NCBI RefSeq assembly: GCF_027587375.1
Contig: NZ_JAMXIC010000006.1
Span: forward strand, 62,001-126,000
Direction: 5' to 3'
DNA: 64,000 bases
From: Arthrobacter sp. B2a2-09
GTDB lineage: Bacteria > Actinomycetota > Actinomycetes > Actinomycetales > Micrococcaceae
Of this stretch, positions 33,709-42,197 are shown in pieces. The position numbers and the translations under genes are program-made. The notes under the pieces are model-generated. The model was given only the letters and a program-made list of their open reading frames with translations, was not told the origin of the DNA and ran no database searches. Numbering within the stretch: the first letter of the stretch is position 1; every line of letters begins with the position of its first letter.

Positions 33709-34140
33709 TTAACGAGCGTTCTCGTTGCTCTTGTTGGCAGCTGCGAGCTCGGTCAGGAGGTCGCGGATTTCAACCAGCAGGGCGGTGTCGGCCGGTAGCG
33801 GCTCGTCCTCGGGCTCTTCGATGGAGGCGCGGCGCTTGGTCAGTTCGTTGATCTTGTTCATGGGCGCAACGAAAATGAAGTACACCACGGCGGCCGTGAT
33901 CAGGAAGGTCACGAACGCGGTGATGACGGCGCCGAAGTTGACGAAGGTCTTAGCGTTGTCCGGCCAGATGGAGAAACCCAGGCCCTCGGCGTTGACACCG
34001 CCGGCGGCGGCGATGACCGGGTTGATGATGTTGGTGGTGAACGCTGCGACCAAGGCTGTGAACGCGGTGCCGATGACAACCGCGATGGACAGCTCGATAA
34101 TGTTGCCGCGAAGAACGAAGTCCTTGAAACCTTTGAGCAT
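33709..34140 (-). CDS. mscL: Large-conductance mechanosensitive channel MscL
   Basis: The ATG at 34140 lies six bases after GGAGG; 143 residues. MLKGFKDFVLRGNIIELSIA and VVIGTAFTALVAAF are the conserved N-terminal helix and TM1 pore segment; TM2 covers about residues 67-90; a charged helix (LLVEIRDLLTELAAANKS) ends the protein. The channel opens under membrane tension to release solutes on osmotic downshock. The C-terminal linker EEPEDEPLPAD is longer and more acidic than in E. coli, as in other actinobacteria. Confidence 0.95.
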   Translation of the reverse strand: MLKGFKDFVLRGNIIELSIAVVIGTAFTALVAAFTTNIINPVIAAAGGVNAEGLGFSIWPDNAKTFVNFGAVITAFVTFLITAAVVYFIFVAPMNKINELTKRRASIEEPEDEPLPADTALLVEIRDLLTELAAANKSNENAR

Positions 34141-34447
34141 GGATGACCTCCGGTGATGGGTACGGGTGGTGTGGCCGGAATGAGGCCCGGCCCGGCTGGT
34201 AACAACCGAAATGAGACTATCAATCGAAGCCGACGAGGCGTCATGCTCACAGCCAGGGCTTACCATTCAACGGAAGGGGACCGGGCTGCCTGGAGCCGCC
34301 CGGCGTAAGGTCGGAGCGGATGCCAGTGCCGCCGTCGTGGGCCCACGCCGCCAGGGTTCCCTGGCCGAGCTTGCGAGGCGAGGGTGGGGGTGGGGATTAG
34401 TTGGGCCGTACAGCGCTCAAGAGAAGCAAACAGAGGCAGGCAATCCA

Positions 34448-35500
34448 TTGAACGCCCTGGCAGAGATGTTCAGGATCGGTCCCGGGAACAAGGACCATCA
34501 CCCGGCTGTGCGCTGCGCGGTGGGCGTCTTCCTGCCATTGATCACCCTCGTGTTGTTCGGACGCCTGGACCTTGTAGTCTTCGCCAGCTTTGCGGCCTTC
34601 ACGAATATCTATGGCCGTAACGAGCCCCACAGCCACCGTTTTCGAAGCCAGCTCCGGGCCGGTTCGCTGCTGCTGGGCATCATCCTGCTCGCCACCCTGA
34701 CGGCCAGGGCTGCGCAGGGTTCGGACGCTTACGTGTGGATCCTGACGCTCGGCACCACGTTGGTTGCTGCGCTTTGCTCCGTGGTGACGGCCCTGTGGCG
34801 GCTTCGCCCGGCAGGTTCCCTCTTCCATATTTTCGCTTTCGCCGCGATCGCCTCCGTACCTCAGCAGCCGCCGCTCTGGGAAGGGATGTTGGCCGCCGTT
34901 TTGACCGCGGTGTTGGCGTTGCTGATCGGAATGTCGGCACGGGTGGTCCCGAGCTACCGGACGCCCTGGAAGCGACCACCGGCGGAACGGCTGCTGCCAC
35001 AGGAAATCCGGGCAGCCTGGCTGGAAGGCTCGGGCTACTTCGTGGCTGCCGGGCTAGCCGGAACGCTTGCTACCTTGGCTGGGCAATGGCTCGGTTTCGG
35101 ACACGGCTATTGGGCCATGGTGGCGGCAGTGGTTCCCTTGGTGGGGCGCAGTACCCGGCATCGGGTGCAACGGGGAATCCAGAGGATCGTCGGGACCCTG
35201 CTCGGTTTGCTGGTGTTGGCCGGAATCCTCTGGCTCGGCCCGGCGCCATGGCAAATGGTGTTGGTGATTGCCGCATGCCAGTTCGGGGCCGAGCTCTTCA
35301 TTGCGCGCCAATATCTCGTGGCACAGATATTCGTCACGCCGCTGGCGCTCATTTCCACCCTGCTGGTGGCCAACGTCCCGCCCGGGCTCTTGCTGCGGGA
35401 CCGCATCGTCGAGACGGTGATCGGGGCCGTCGTCGGCGTCGCGGTGGTATTGGCGCCCGCGGTGTGGTCCAGGCTCCGGGCCGGGCGCGTCCGGAGTTAA
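34448..35500 (+). CDS. FUSC family membrane transporter
   Basis: About 350 residues from a TTG at 34448; an ATG at 34467 is out of frame, and the open frame extends back to 34211 over the divergent mscL start, so the true start is uncertain. Two blocks of hydrophobic helices are separated by a hydrophilic segment. VGVFLPLITLVLFGRLDLVV followed by FASFAAFTNIYGR and the later HGYWAMVAAVVPLVGRSTRH, HRVQRGIQRIVGTLLGLLV are the repeated FUSC signature of aromatic acid exporters (AaeB, YccS). It may export organic acids. Monocistronic. Confidence 0.75.
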   Translation: MNALAEMFRIGPGNKDHHPAVRCAVGVFLPLITLVLFGRLDLVVFASFAAFTNIYGRNEPHSHRFRSQLRAGSLLLGIILLATLTARAAQGSDAYVWILTLGTTLVAALCSVVTALWRLRPAGSLFHIFAFAAIASVPQQPPLWEGMLAAVLTAVLALLIGMSARVVPSYRTPWKRPPAERLLPQEIRAAWLEGSGYFVAAGLAGTLATLAGQWLGFGHGYWAMVAAVVPLVGRSTRHRVQRGIQRIVGTLLGLLVLAGILWLGPAPWQMVLVIAACQFGAELFIARQYLVAQIFVTPLALISTLLVANVPPGLLLRDRIVETVIGAVVGVAVVLAPAVWSRLRAGRVRS

Positions 35501-35568
35501 GCGAACGACGGCGCTCGTTGTGGTTCAACCCGACGATGTCACGGGGTGCCGATCGTCAGAATGGCCAA

Positions 35569-35593
35569 TTGGCAGGCATCCGAAACCTGCCAA
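35569..35593. promoter_or_regulatory. Inverted repeat before the D-acyl deacylase gene
   Basis: TTGGCAGG (35569-35576) and CCTGCCAA (35586-35593) are perfect arms with a 9-base spacer, ending ten bases before the ATG at 35603. It could be an operator or a leader hairpin that hides the ribosome site, as no Shine-Dalgarno sequence is visible. Confidence 0.45.
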
Positions 35594-35602
35594 GCTGGCT
35601 CA

Positions 35603-37084
35603 ATGCGCACACTTCTGAAGGGCGGGCGGGTCATCGACCCCGGCACCGGACATGACAACATCGGCGATCTCCTCATCGAGAACTGCAGCATAGTAGCGGC
35701 AGGGGCCCAGCTGTCCCGCGCCGAGACCGAGAGGGCCACGGTCATCGACGTCAGCGGATGCATAGTCGGCCCGGGCTTCGTCGACCTCCACAGCCACGTT
35801 CATTCTGTCGCCGGGCAGCGCCTGCAGGCGATGGACGGAGTCACGACGGCACTTGACCTCGAAGCTGGGCTGGCCCCCGTCGCTGTGGCGATGGCCAATG
35901 CCGCCCGCGAGGGCCGCCCCCTCAACTACGGCTTTTCGGCCTCCTGGGCGCAGGCGCGCGCCTTTGCTCACCTAGGCGAGGCACCGGTCGCCGATGTGCA
36001 CAACGCCCTCGGCCTACTCGCCAAACCAGAGTGGCAGCGCAGTTCGAGCCCGCGTGAGTTGAACACCTGGCTCGCGCAGCTCGAGACAGAGATCGCAGAC
36101 GGCGCCCTCGGAATCGGCATCCTGCTCGGCTATGCGCCGCGCACCGATCCGGCGGAGTTCCTTGCGGTCGCGCGTCTCGCCGCCGCAGCGAAGGCTCCAA
36201 CATTCACCCACGTGCGTGAACTGATCGAGGCGGACCCGACGACACCGATCGACGGCTCTGCGGAGATCATGATTGCCGCCGCCGAAACCGGCGCGGCCAT
36301 GCACCACTGTCACGTCAACAGCACCTCCCGCCGCTACATTGACCGTGTACTCGGCATGCTCGAACGCTCTCAGGCCGAGGGAAACCGCGTCACCGTGGAG
36401 ACCTACCCCTATGGCGCGGGCAGCACCGCGATCGGTGCATTCTTCCTCGCTCCGGAGCGCCTCGGCGCCTGGGGCATCAAGCCGAGCGACATCACAATCG
36501 TCACCACCGGTGAACGGGTCGCGGATGCCGCGCGCCTGAGAGAGATTCGCCGCACCGACCCGGCCGCCGCGTGCGTAGTCGCGTTCCTCAACGAAGAGGA
36601 TCCGAGCGACCGGGCCCTCCTTCAGAGCGCCCTCGCCTTTCCCGATGCCATCGTCGCGAGCGATGCCATGCCCGTCACGTGGGCCCGCGAAGTTCGCGAA
36701 TCGCTCCAGTGGCCGCTACCGGCCGGGGGCGCCACCCACCCTCGCACGGCAGGAACGTTTGCCCGGTCGATTCGCATGATGGTGCGTGAGACCGGCGCCT
36801 GGAGCTGGCTCGAGGCGTTCCGGCGCTGTTCCTACTTGCCGGCGCGCGTTCTCGACGATGCAGCGTCCGGCGCACGGGCCAAGGGCCACCTTGGTATCGG
36901 TGCGGACGCCGACATCGTCGTGATCGAGCCGGAGCGCTTCTCCGACACCGCAAGTTACCTCGATTCCACCCGTCCCTCCGTCGGTGTGCGCCATCTCTTC
37001 GTCGGCGGTACAGCCGTCGTGCGGGGCGGTCTCATGCTGACGGACGCGTTCCCCGGCCGCCCGCTCAAGGGAGACCCCCGATGA
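35603..37084 (+). CDS. N-acyl-D-amino acid (D-glutamate) deacylase, amidohydrolase family
   Basis: 493 residues from the ATG at 35603 (start could be 35546). The amidohydrolase barrel shows VGPGFVDLHSHVHS (His63, His65), DGVTTALDLEAGLAPV with a Glu where D-aminoacylases have a Cys or Glu ligand, FTHVRELIE (His), MHHCHVNSTS (His) and IVASDAMPVTW (Asp). Overall it follows the D-glutamate deacylase group that I recall as PRK09061. It would release D-amino acids, perhaps D-Glu, from N-acyl forms. First gene of a 23-kb cluster of D-peptide enzymes, with a short coupled frame behind it. Confidence 0.75.
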   Translation: MRTLLKGGRVIDPGTGHDNIGDLLIENCSIVAAGAQLSRAETERATVIDVSGCIVGPGFVDLHSHVHSVAGQRLQAMDGVTTALDLEAGLAPVAVAMANAAREGRPLNYGFSASWAQARAFAHLGEAPVADVHNALGLLAKPEWQRSSSPRELNTWLAQLETEIADGALGIGILLGYAPRTDPAEFLAVARLAAAAKAPTFTHVRELIEADPTTPIDGSAEIMIAAAETGAAMHHCHVNSTSRRYIDRVLGMLERSQAEGNRVTVETYPYGAGSTAIGAFFLAPERLGAWGIKPSDITIVTTGERVADAARLREIRRTDPAAACVVAFLNEEDPSDRALLQSALAFPDAIVASDAMPVTWAREVRESLQWPLPAGGATHPRTAGTFARSIRMMVRETGAWSWLEAFRRCSYLPARVLDDAASGARAKGHLGIGADADIVVIEPERFSDTASYLDSTRPSVGVRHLFVGGTAVVRGGLMLTDAFPGRPLKGDPR

Positions 37085-37200
37085 CCGAAACCTACTTTGC
37101 CCGGGATGCACGCGATCCGAGGCGTCTAACGGCGAGCGGGCCACTTTGTGCAATCGAACCAAGCTGCACGCAAGTCTCGTCGGTTGCTACCAGTTTTTAG
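37081..37200 (+). CDS. 39-residue coupled small frame or gene remnant
   Basis: An ATG overlaps the deacylase stop as ATGA and opens MTETYFARDARDPRRLTASG, ending at a TAG at 37198-37200. The ATGA coupling is what real following genes in this window show. The product is too short to place and may be the head of a deleted gene. The gap to the next gene, 171 bases, is unusually long for this operon, in line with a deletion. Confidence 0.3.
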   Translation: MTETYFARDARDPRRLTASGPLCAIEPSCTQVSSVATSF

Positions 37201-37256
37201 TGCGGCAGCAGCGAATAGGCTCAGCGAATTCGCATTCTCAACGAGGAGGAACTTTC

Positions 37257-38648
37257 ATGGTGGAATCACTGTCACAGATCGGTGCTTGGGTCGAGGAAAA
37301 GCTGCCCGACCTCATCGCCAAATACCAGGTACCCGCCGCATCCGTGGCGATTCTCAGTGATGGCGACGTGGTCCGGACCGCGGCAGGCATCTTGAACAAA
37401 GCGAGCGGCGTTGAGGCCACCACCGACTCGGTCTTCCAGATCGGTTCCATCACCAAGGTCTGGACAACCTCGCTCGTCATGCAGCTTGTCGATGAGGGAC
37501 TCGTCGACCTCGACGCACCCGTTCGCCGCTACGTCAAGGACTTCGTCATCGCCGACGAGGCCGCCGCGGCGAAGATCACCGTTCGTCAGCTCCTCAGCCA
37601 CCTCTCCGGTTTTGAGGGCGATATCTTCAAAGCCACGACCGAGGGCGAAGACGCCGTCGAGAAGTTCATGCCGATCCTCGCCGATGTGCCACAGCTCTTC
37701 GAACCCGGCGAAATGTTCTCCTACAACAACGCAGCCTTCTCGGTTCTCGGCCGCATCGTCGAGGTTGTTCGTGGCAAGCACTATGAGGCTTGCCTGCGCG
37801 AACACCTCATCGACCCGCTGCAGCTCAAGCACGCGGCCACGGGGGCGGGGGAGGCAATCATGTTCCGTGCCGCGCTTGGTCACATCAGCCCGAGCGAGGA
37901 CGCCGCTCCGGAGCCGGCACAGGTCTGGTCACTTGTGCGTTCGAACGCTCCGGCCGGATCCGTTTTCGCTATGAGCGCGAGCAACCTCATCGCCTTCGCA
38001 AAGATGCACATCGACGGCGGAGTTGGCCCGGATGGCAAACAGATCCTGAGCGCCGAAAGCGTCGCAGCAATGCAGGAGCAGCAGGTCAAGCTTCCGGAAC
38101 TCGGTCTCATGGGCGACAGCTGGGGTCTTGGGTGGGAGCTCTTCAATTGGGAGGGCGGCCCCGTCATCGGCCACGACGGAGGAACAATCGGCCAGAGCGC
38201 TTTCCTCCGCGTGATCCCTGGGCAGAAGGCCGCGATTGCGGTGCTGACAAACGGCGGCGACGTTCTTGGCCTTTACAAGGAGCTCATCTCCCCCGTCATC
38301 AACCGTCTCACTGGCATTGTCGTGCCGGAGCTTCCCACCCCCGCGAACGACGTCCACGCCATCGATGCCTCGCGCTACGTCGGCACCTACAGCTCACAGG
38401 TCGCGGACTCCCACGTCACCCAGGACACAGAGGGGCGGATCTGGATCGAACAGACGATGAAGGGAATCTTCGCCGAGCTTGCCCTGGAGCGGCCCCCGGT
38501 CGAGCTGGTGCCTTGGAAGGGCGACACCCTCATCGCACGTAAAGCCCGTAACGGATTACACACACCGCACGCCTTCGTGGGCAACGACGGCAACGGCAAC
38601 GCGCTGTACCTGCACACCGGTCGCGCCGACCGCCGGGTGTCGGCATGA
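37257..38648 (+). CDS. S12 family serine hydrolase (D-aminopeptidase/beta-lactamase-like)
   Basis: The ATG at 37257 follows GAGGAGGA; 463 residues, no signal peptide. Motifs: FQIGSITKVWTTSLVMQLVD (Ser64, Lys67), MFSYNNAAFSVLGRIVEV (Tyr156, Asn158) and GHDGGTIGQSAFLRV (His-x-Gly in place of KTG). A C-terminal beta-rich domain of about 110 residues follows (YVGTYSSQVADSHV), as in D-aminopeptidase DAP and EstB-type enzymes. It closely resembles the S12 halves of the two fusion proteins in this cluster. A cytosolic peptidase or esterase acting on D-configured ends is the best guess. Confidence 0.8.
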   Translation: MVESLSQIGAWVEEKLPDLIAKYQVPAASVAILSDGDVVRTAAGILNKASGVEATTDSVFQIGSITKVWTTSLVMQLVDEGLVDLDAPVRRYVKDFVIADEAAAAKITVRQLLSHLSGFEGDIFKATTEGEDAVEKFMPILADVPQLFEPGEMFSYNNAAFSVLGRIVEVVRGKHYEACLREHLIDPLQLKHAATGAGEAIMFRAALGHISPSEDAAPEPAQVWSLVRSNAPAGSVFAMSASNLIAFAKMHIDGGVGPDGKQILSAESVAAMQEQQVKLPELGLMGDSWGLGWELFNWEGGPVIGHDGGTIGQSAFLRVIPGQKAAIAVLTNGGDVLGLYKELISPVINRLTGIVVPELPTPANDVHAIDASRYVGTYSSQVADSHVTQDTEGRIWIEQTMKGIFAELALERPPVELVPWKGDTLIARKARNGLHTPHAFVGNDGNGNALYLHTGRADRRVSA

Positions 38649-39532
38649 GCGCCGCCATCCCGGATGTCTTCAAGCGGGTTGGAGCCACAGGCTTCCTACA
38701 CGCGCGTGAAATCGGGGCGGATTGCGACCACGAGGTCTCCGTCCGCTCCGACGAGCGCGTAATCCTCGCGTCCGTCTTCAAGATCTTCGTCCTGGTCGCC
38801 TTTGTCCGCGCGGTTGATGCCGGCCAGCTGGATCCAAGCGGGCGGACGATTGTCACTGCGCGCTACCGCACCGGCGGAGTTGGCACCGCAGGATTCGCCG
38901 ACGATGTCGAGGCCAGCTGGCGTGACCTTGCCCACAACATGATGGTGATGAGCGATAATGCCGCAACCGACGTCCTCTACCACCAACTCGGTCGGGAGGC
39001 AGTTGACCAGGTCGTGAGCGACCTCGGGCTCAGCCAAACGCGTCTGATCGGCTGCTGCGAAGACTTGTTCGCTTCGGTCGTCGAAGACCTCGGCGGCGGT
39101 GCGGAGAGCGACCTCAAGGAGCTGCTGGAAGCGGCGACGGCCGAGCAGATCTGGGGCCTCTCGATCCTTGATCCGGTGCGTACTGCCGCGTCGACTCCGC
39201 GGGACATCACGACGCTTCTGAATGCAATTTGGACTGACACCGCAGCGTCTCCAGCGGCCTGCAAGACCGCCAGAGACATCATGGCGCAGCAGATCTGGCC
39301 GCACCGGCTGTCGTCGGGATTCCCGAGTGATGTACTGATTGCCGCGAAGACGGGAACCGTGCCCGCAGTGCGCAATGAGGCGGGCGTCGTCACCTACCCA
39401 GACGGACGGCAGTATGCGGTCGCCGTCTTCACCAGAGCCGACTCGCTGGCAGACCGCTTGCCCGCCGTCGACGCCTCCATCGGCGTGGCCGGTCACCTCG
39501 CGGTTGAGCACCTCCGGGAGCTCTCTTCGTAA
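38645..39532 (+). CDS. Class A beta-lactamase-like serine hydrolase, cytosolic
   Basis: 295 residues, coupled by ATGA to the S12 gene. SVFKIFVLVAF gives Ser43-x-x-Lys46, MSDNAATDVLYHQLG the SDN motif (103-105), and AAKTGTVPAVRNEAGVV the KTG motif (235-237). There is no signal peptide, so it cannot act in the periplasmic-type space on antibiotics. The Omega-loop ExxLN motif with the general base of class A enzymes is not evident (the area reads EAATAEQIWGLS). It may be a D,D- or L,D-peptide hydrolase or an esterase rather than a resistance enzyme. Surrounding genes support peptide processing. Confidence 0.75.
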   Translation: MSAAIPDVFKRVGATGFLHAREIGADCDHEVSVRSDERVILASVFKIFVLVAFVRAVDAGQLDPSGRTIVTARYRTGGVGTAGFADDVEASWRDLAHNMMVMSDNAATDVLYHQLGREAVDQVVSDLGLSQTRLIGCCEDLFASVVEDLGGGAESDLKELLEAATAEQIWGLSILDPVRTAASTPRDITTLLNAIWTDTAASPAACKTARDIMAQQIWPHRLSSGFPSDVLIAAKTGTVPAVRNEAGVVTYPDGRQYAVAVFTRADSLADRLPAVDASIGVAGHLAVEHLRELSS

Positions 39533-39581
39533 CTCCACCCGCACACATCCCATCTCGCACACGACCAGCTGGAGGCATTTC

Positions 39582-41171
39582 ATGCGTTCCATTACCCCAT
39601 TCGTCGCCCTCGTTGGGGCGGCAGCACTTGCTCTCACGGCCTGCGCCGCGCCCGGCGCTTCCGGCAACCACTCCGGTAACGAGCTTGCGACCGACGGCAC
39701 ATTCACGATGGCAATCGGCGCCGACCCTGGAAACCTCAACCCCATGATCACCGCGATGAGTGTCGCGCGCACCATCGACCGCTTCCTCTATTCGCGCCTC
39801 GTCGAGGTAGGGAGTGACGGCACCATCGTTTCCGGGCTCGCGAGCAAGTGGAAGGCCGACACCACCAACGCCACCTTCACCCTGCGCAAGGACGCCACCT
39901 GCGCTGACGGCACCGCGATCACCGCGTCAATGCTCGCGGAGAACATCAACTTCATTGCGGACCCGAAGAACGGCTCGCCCCTCGTCGGGCTAAACGTACA
40001 AGCCGGCACGGTCGCGACAGGCGACGACGCCACCGGCGTGCTGAGCGTGAAGAGCGGCGCGCCCGACGCCTTCCTCCTCGAAAACGTTGGCAGCGTGCAC
40101 ATGGTGTGCGGGCCGGCTCTCGGCCACGCGGATGCGCTCGCCAAGGGTGAAGGCGCGACCGGCATGTACACGATGACCAAGATCGCCCCGAACTCGCAGT
40201 ACACACTGACCCGGCGCAAGGAGTTCGTTTGGGGCCCTGGCGACTGGGACCCGAAGCAGGCTGGCATCCCCGCCACTGTCATCTTCAAGGTCCTGCCCAA
40301 CGAGACCACTGCGACAAATCTGCTACTTTCGGGCGAGCTGAACGCCGCACAGGTTGTGGGGCCCGATTCCGAGCGGCTGCGCACCAAGAAGCTCTTCTCC
40401 AGTGATATTCAAGCTGGTTTGGGACAGATTCAGTTCAACAAGAACCCAAAGAAGCTGCTTTCTGATGAGGCTCTTCGCATTGCCCTCACCAAGGGCCTGA
40501 ACCTCGATAAGCTGCGCGCGGTTATCTCGAACGGCAGGGGCACCGCGCCGACCAGCCTCGTCAACTCGGCGCCGAACCCCTGCCATGCCGACGTGGCGAC
40601 GGCCAACATCCCGGCCTTCGATGTGAAGGCCGCAGCCGACGCACTCGATTCCGCCGGCTGGAAGCTCGGATCGGACGGCATACGCGAGAAGGGCGGAGTG
40701 AAGCTCTCACTCACCGTTATCTACCCCTCGTATATTTCCGACTCCTTCGGCTCGACCTCGGAGCTGCTGCAGTCGATGTGGAAAGAGATCGGCGTTGCGG
40801 CGACCCCCAAGGGTGTCGATGCCAACGGCGTGAGCCAGACGCTCTTCGGTACCGGCGACTGGGACGTTTCACTCATCTCAGTCGGCGTTGGCCTGCCCAG
40901 CCAGATCGTGCCATTCTTCTCCGGCGCAACCCCGCCGAAAGGCTCAAACTTCGGCTACACCGATAACGCCGACTACATCGCCGCCACGACCTCTGCCGCG
41001 ACGAAGCCCGGCAAAGAAGGCTGTGACGACTGGTCGCACGCTGAGGCAGCACTCATTGCAGCCGCAGACGTCATCCCGTTCGCGAACTCGGTTGTGTCAG
41101 TGTTCGGCAGCAAGGCGGAGTTCGTTCAGAGCGACAGCCTCGAGCCCGCGTCAATTCGTCTGTTCAAGTAG
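39582..41171 (+). CDS. Peptide ABC transporter substrate-binding lipoprotein (family 5)
   Basis: The ATG at 39582 follows GGAGG; 529 residues. Lipobox LALTAC with Cys21. GTFTMAIGADPGNLNPMITA and TIDRFLYSRLVEVGSDGTIV, then SGLASKWKADTTNATFTLRK, are standard for DppA/OppA binding proteins. LSDEALRIALTKGLNLDKLR and DALDSAGWKLGSDGIREKGG follow in the usual order. Anchored outside the membrane, it delivers peptides to the permease encoded next. Ligand class (D-peptides, muropeptides) is inferred only from the neighbouring enzymes. Confidence 0.85.
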   Translation: MRSITPFVALVGAAALALTACAAPGASGNHSGNELATDGTFTMAIGADPGNLNPMITAMSVARTIDRFLYSRLVEVGSDGTIVSGLASKWKADTTNATFTLRKDATCADGTAITASMLAENINFIADPKNGSPLVGLNVQAGTVATGDDATGVLSVKSGAPDAFLLENVGSVHMVCGPALGHADALAKGEGATGMYTMTKIAPNSQYTLTRRKEFVWGPGDWDPKQAGIPATVIFKVLPNETTATNLLLSGELNAAQVVGPDSERLRTKKLFSSDIQAGLGQIQFNKNPKKLLSDEALRIALTKGLNLDKLRAVISNGRGTAPTSLVNSAPNPCHADVATANIPAFDVKAAADALDSAGWKLGSDGIREKGGVKLSLTVIYPSYISDSFGSTSELLQSMWKEIGVAATPKGVDANGVSQTLFGTGDWDVSLISVGVGLPSQIVPFFSGATPPKGSNFGYTDNADYIAATTSAATKPGKEGCDDWSHAEAALIAAADVIPFANSVVSVFGSKAEFVQSDSLEPASIRLFK

Positions 41172-41192
41172 CTCGAGAGGTTTGGTAGCCCC

Positions 41193-42197
41193 ATGACCAG
41201 CACCATGACCGAAACGGTGGCGGCACCGACTGCCGCATCACGCGCAGGAATCAGCCCCTGGCTGACCTTCGCGGTGCGACGCGGCGGACAGTTCATCCTC
41301 TCGCTGTGGGTGCTGATCACGGCGGCCTTCCTCATGATCCACCTCGTGCCCGGCGATCCCGTACGCGCGGCGCTCGGCATGAACGCACCAGCCGAGTTGG
41401 TCGAGGCCAGGCGCGCCGCGCTCGGTCTCGACCAGCCGCTGATCGTGCAATATGTGAACTACTTCGCCAAGCTCTTCACCGGCAACCTCGGGGTTTCCAC
41501 CATCACCAACGAGCCGGTCGCCCACATTATCGCGACACGGTTCCCTGCCACCCTGCAGCTCGCCCTGCTCGCCTGCCTCCTCGTTCTACTCATCGCCCTT
41601 CCGCTCGGCGTCACAATGGCCGTGGTGACCCGCGGCAGCCGCAGACGCGGGCTCGAACTCACCTTCGCCATCATTTGTGTGGTGTTCGCGGCAATCCCCG
41701 AGTTCCTCCTCGGCGTCGGGCTCGTCTACATCTTCGCGGTCAACCTCGGTTGGTTCCCGATCGCGGGCAATGACAGTCCGTTAGCGCTGGTCTTACCCGT
41801 TGTCACTCTGGCCGTCGGGCCAATCGCTGTCTTCTCGCGCATCATCCGAGTCGAGGTCCTCAGCGTCCTCAGCCAAGACTTCGTTCGCACCGCCCGCGCC
41901 AAGCGCTTGGCGCCGCGAAAGATCTATATCCGCCACGCCCTCCCCAATGCCATGACGGCGACGCTCACGCTCACCGGTCTCCTCCTCAGCGGCATGGTAG
42001 CGGGCACCGTACTTGTCGAAAACATCTTCGCTTGGCCCGGCCTCGGCACCATGATCGTGCAGTCCATCCTGTCCAAGGACTACCCGGTGGTGCAGTCCAT
42101 CGTGCTCATCTATGGAATGGGTGTACTTCTCGTCAACCTCGTAATCGATATCGTGCTTGCACTTCTCGATCCGCGCTCTACAATTCGGGAGTCCTGA
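41193..42197 (+). CDS. Peptide ABC transporter permease, DppB type
   Basis: 334 residues. An extended N-terminus of about 30 residues precedes the first helix (FILSLWVLITAAFLMIHLVP). GDPVRAALGMNAPAELVEAR is the conserved DppB loop, and VRTARAKRLAPRKIYIRHAL then PNAMTATLTLTGLLLSGMVA the EAA loop contacting the ATPase. WPGLGTMIVQSILSKDYPVV is near the end. It pairs with the permease half of the following fusion protein, whose start overlaps its stop (TGATG). Confidence 0.88.
   Translation: MTSTMTETVAAPTAASRAGISPWLTFAVRRGGQFILSLWVLITAAFLMIHLVPGDPVRAALGMNAPAELVEARRAALGLDQPLIVQYVNYFAKLFTGNLGVSTITNEPVAHIIATRFPATLQLALLACLLVLLIALPLGVTMAVVTRGSRRRGLELTFAIICVVFAAIPEFLLGVGLVYIFAVNLGWFPIAGNDSPLALVLPVVTLAVGPIAVFSRIIRVEVLSVLSQDFVRTARAKRLAPRKIYIRHALPNAMTATLTLTGLLLSGMVAGTVLVENIFAWPGLGTMIVQSILSKDYPVVQSIVLIYGMGVLLVNLVIDIVLALLDPRSTIRES

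Noticed and set aside
37257..39532. Antibiotic-resistance interpretation of the two serine hydrolases
   Set aside because: Neither has a signal peptide, one lacks a clear Glu166-type motif, and both sit in a peptide uptake and degradation operon.
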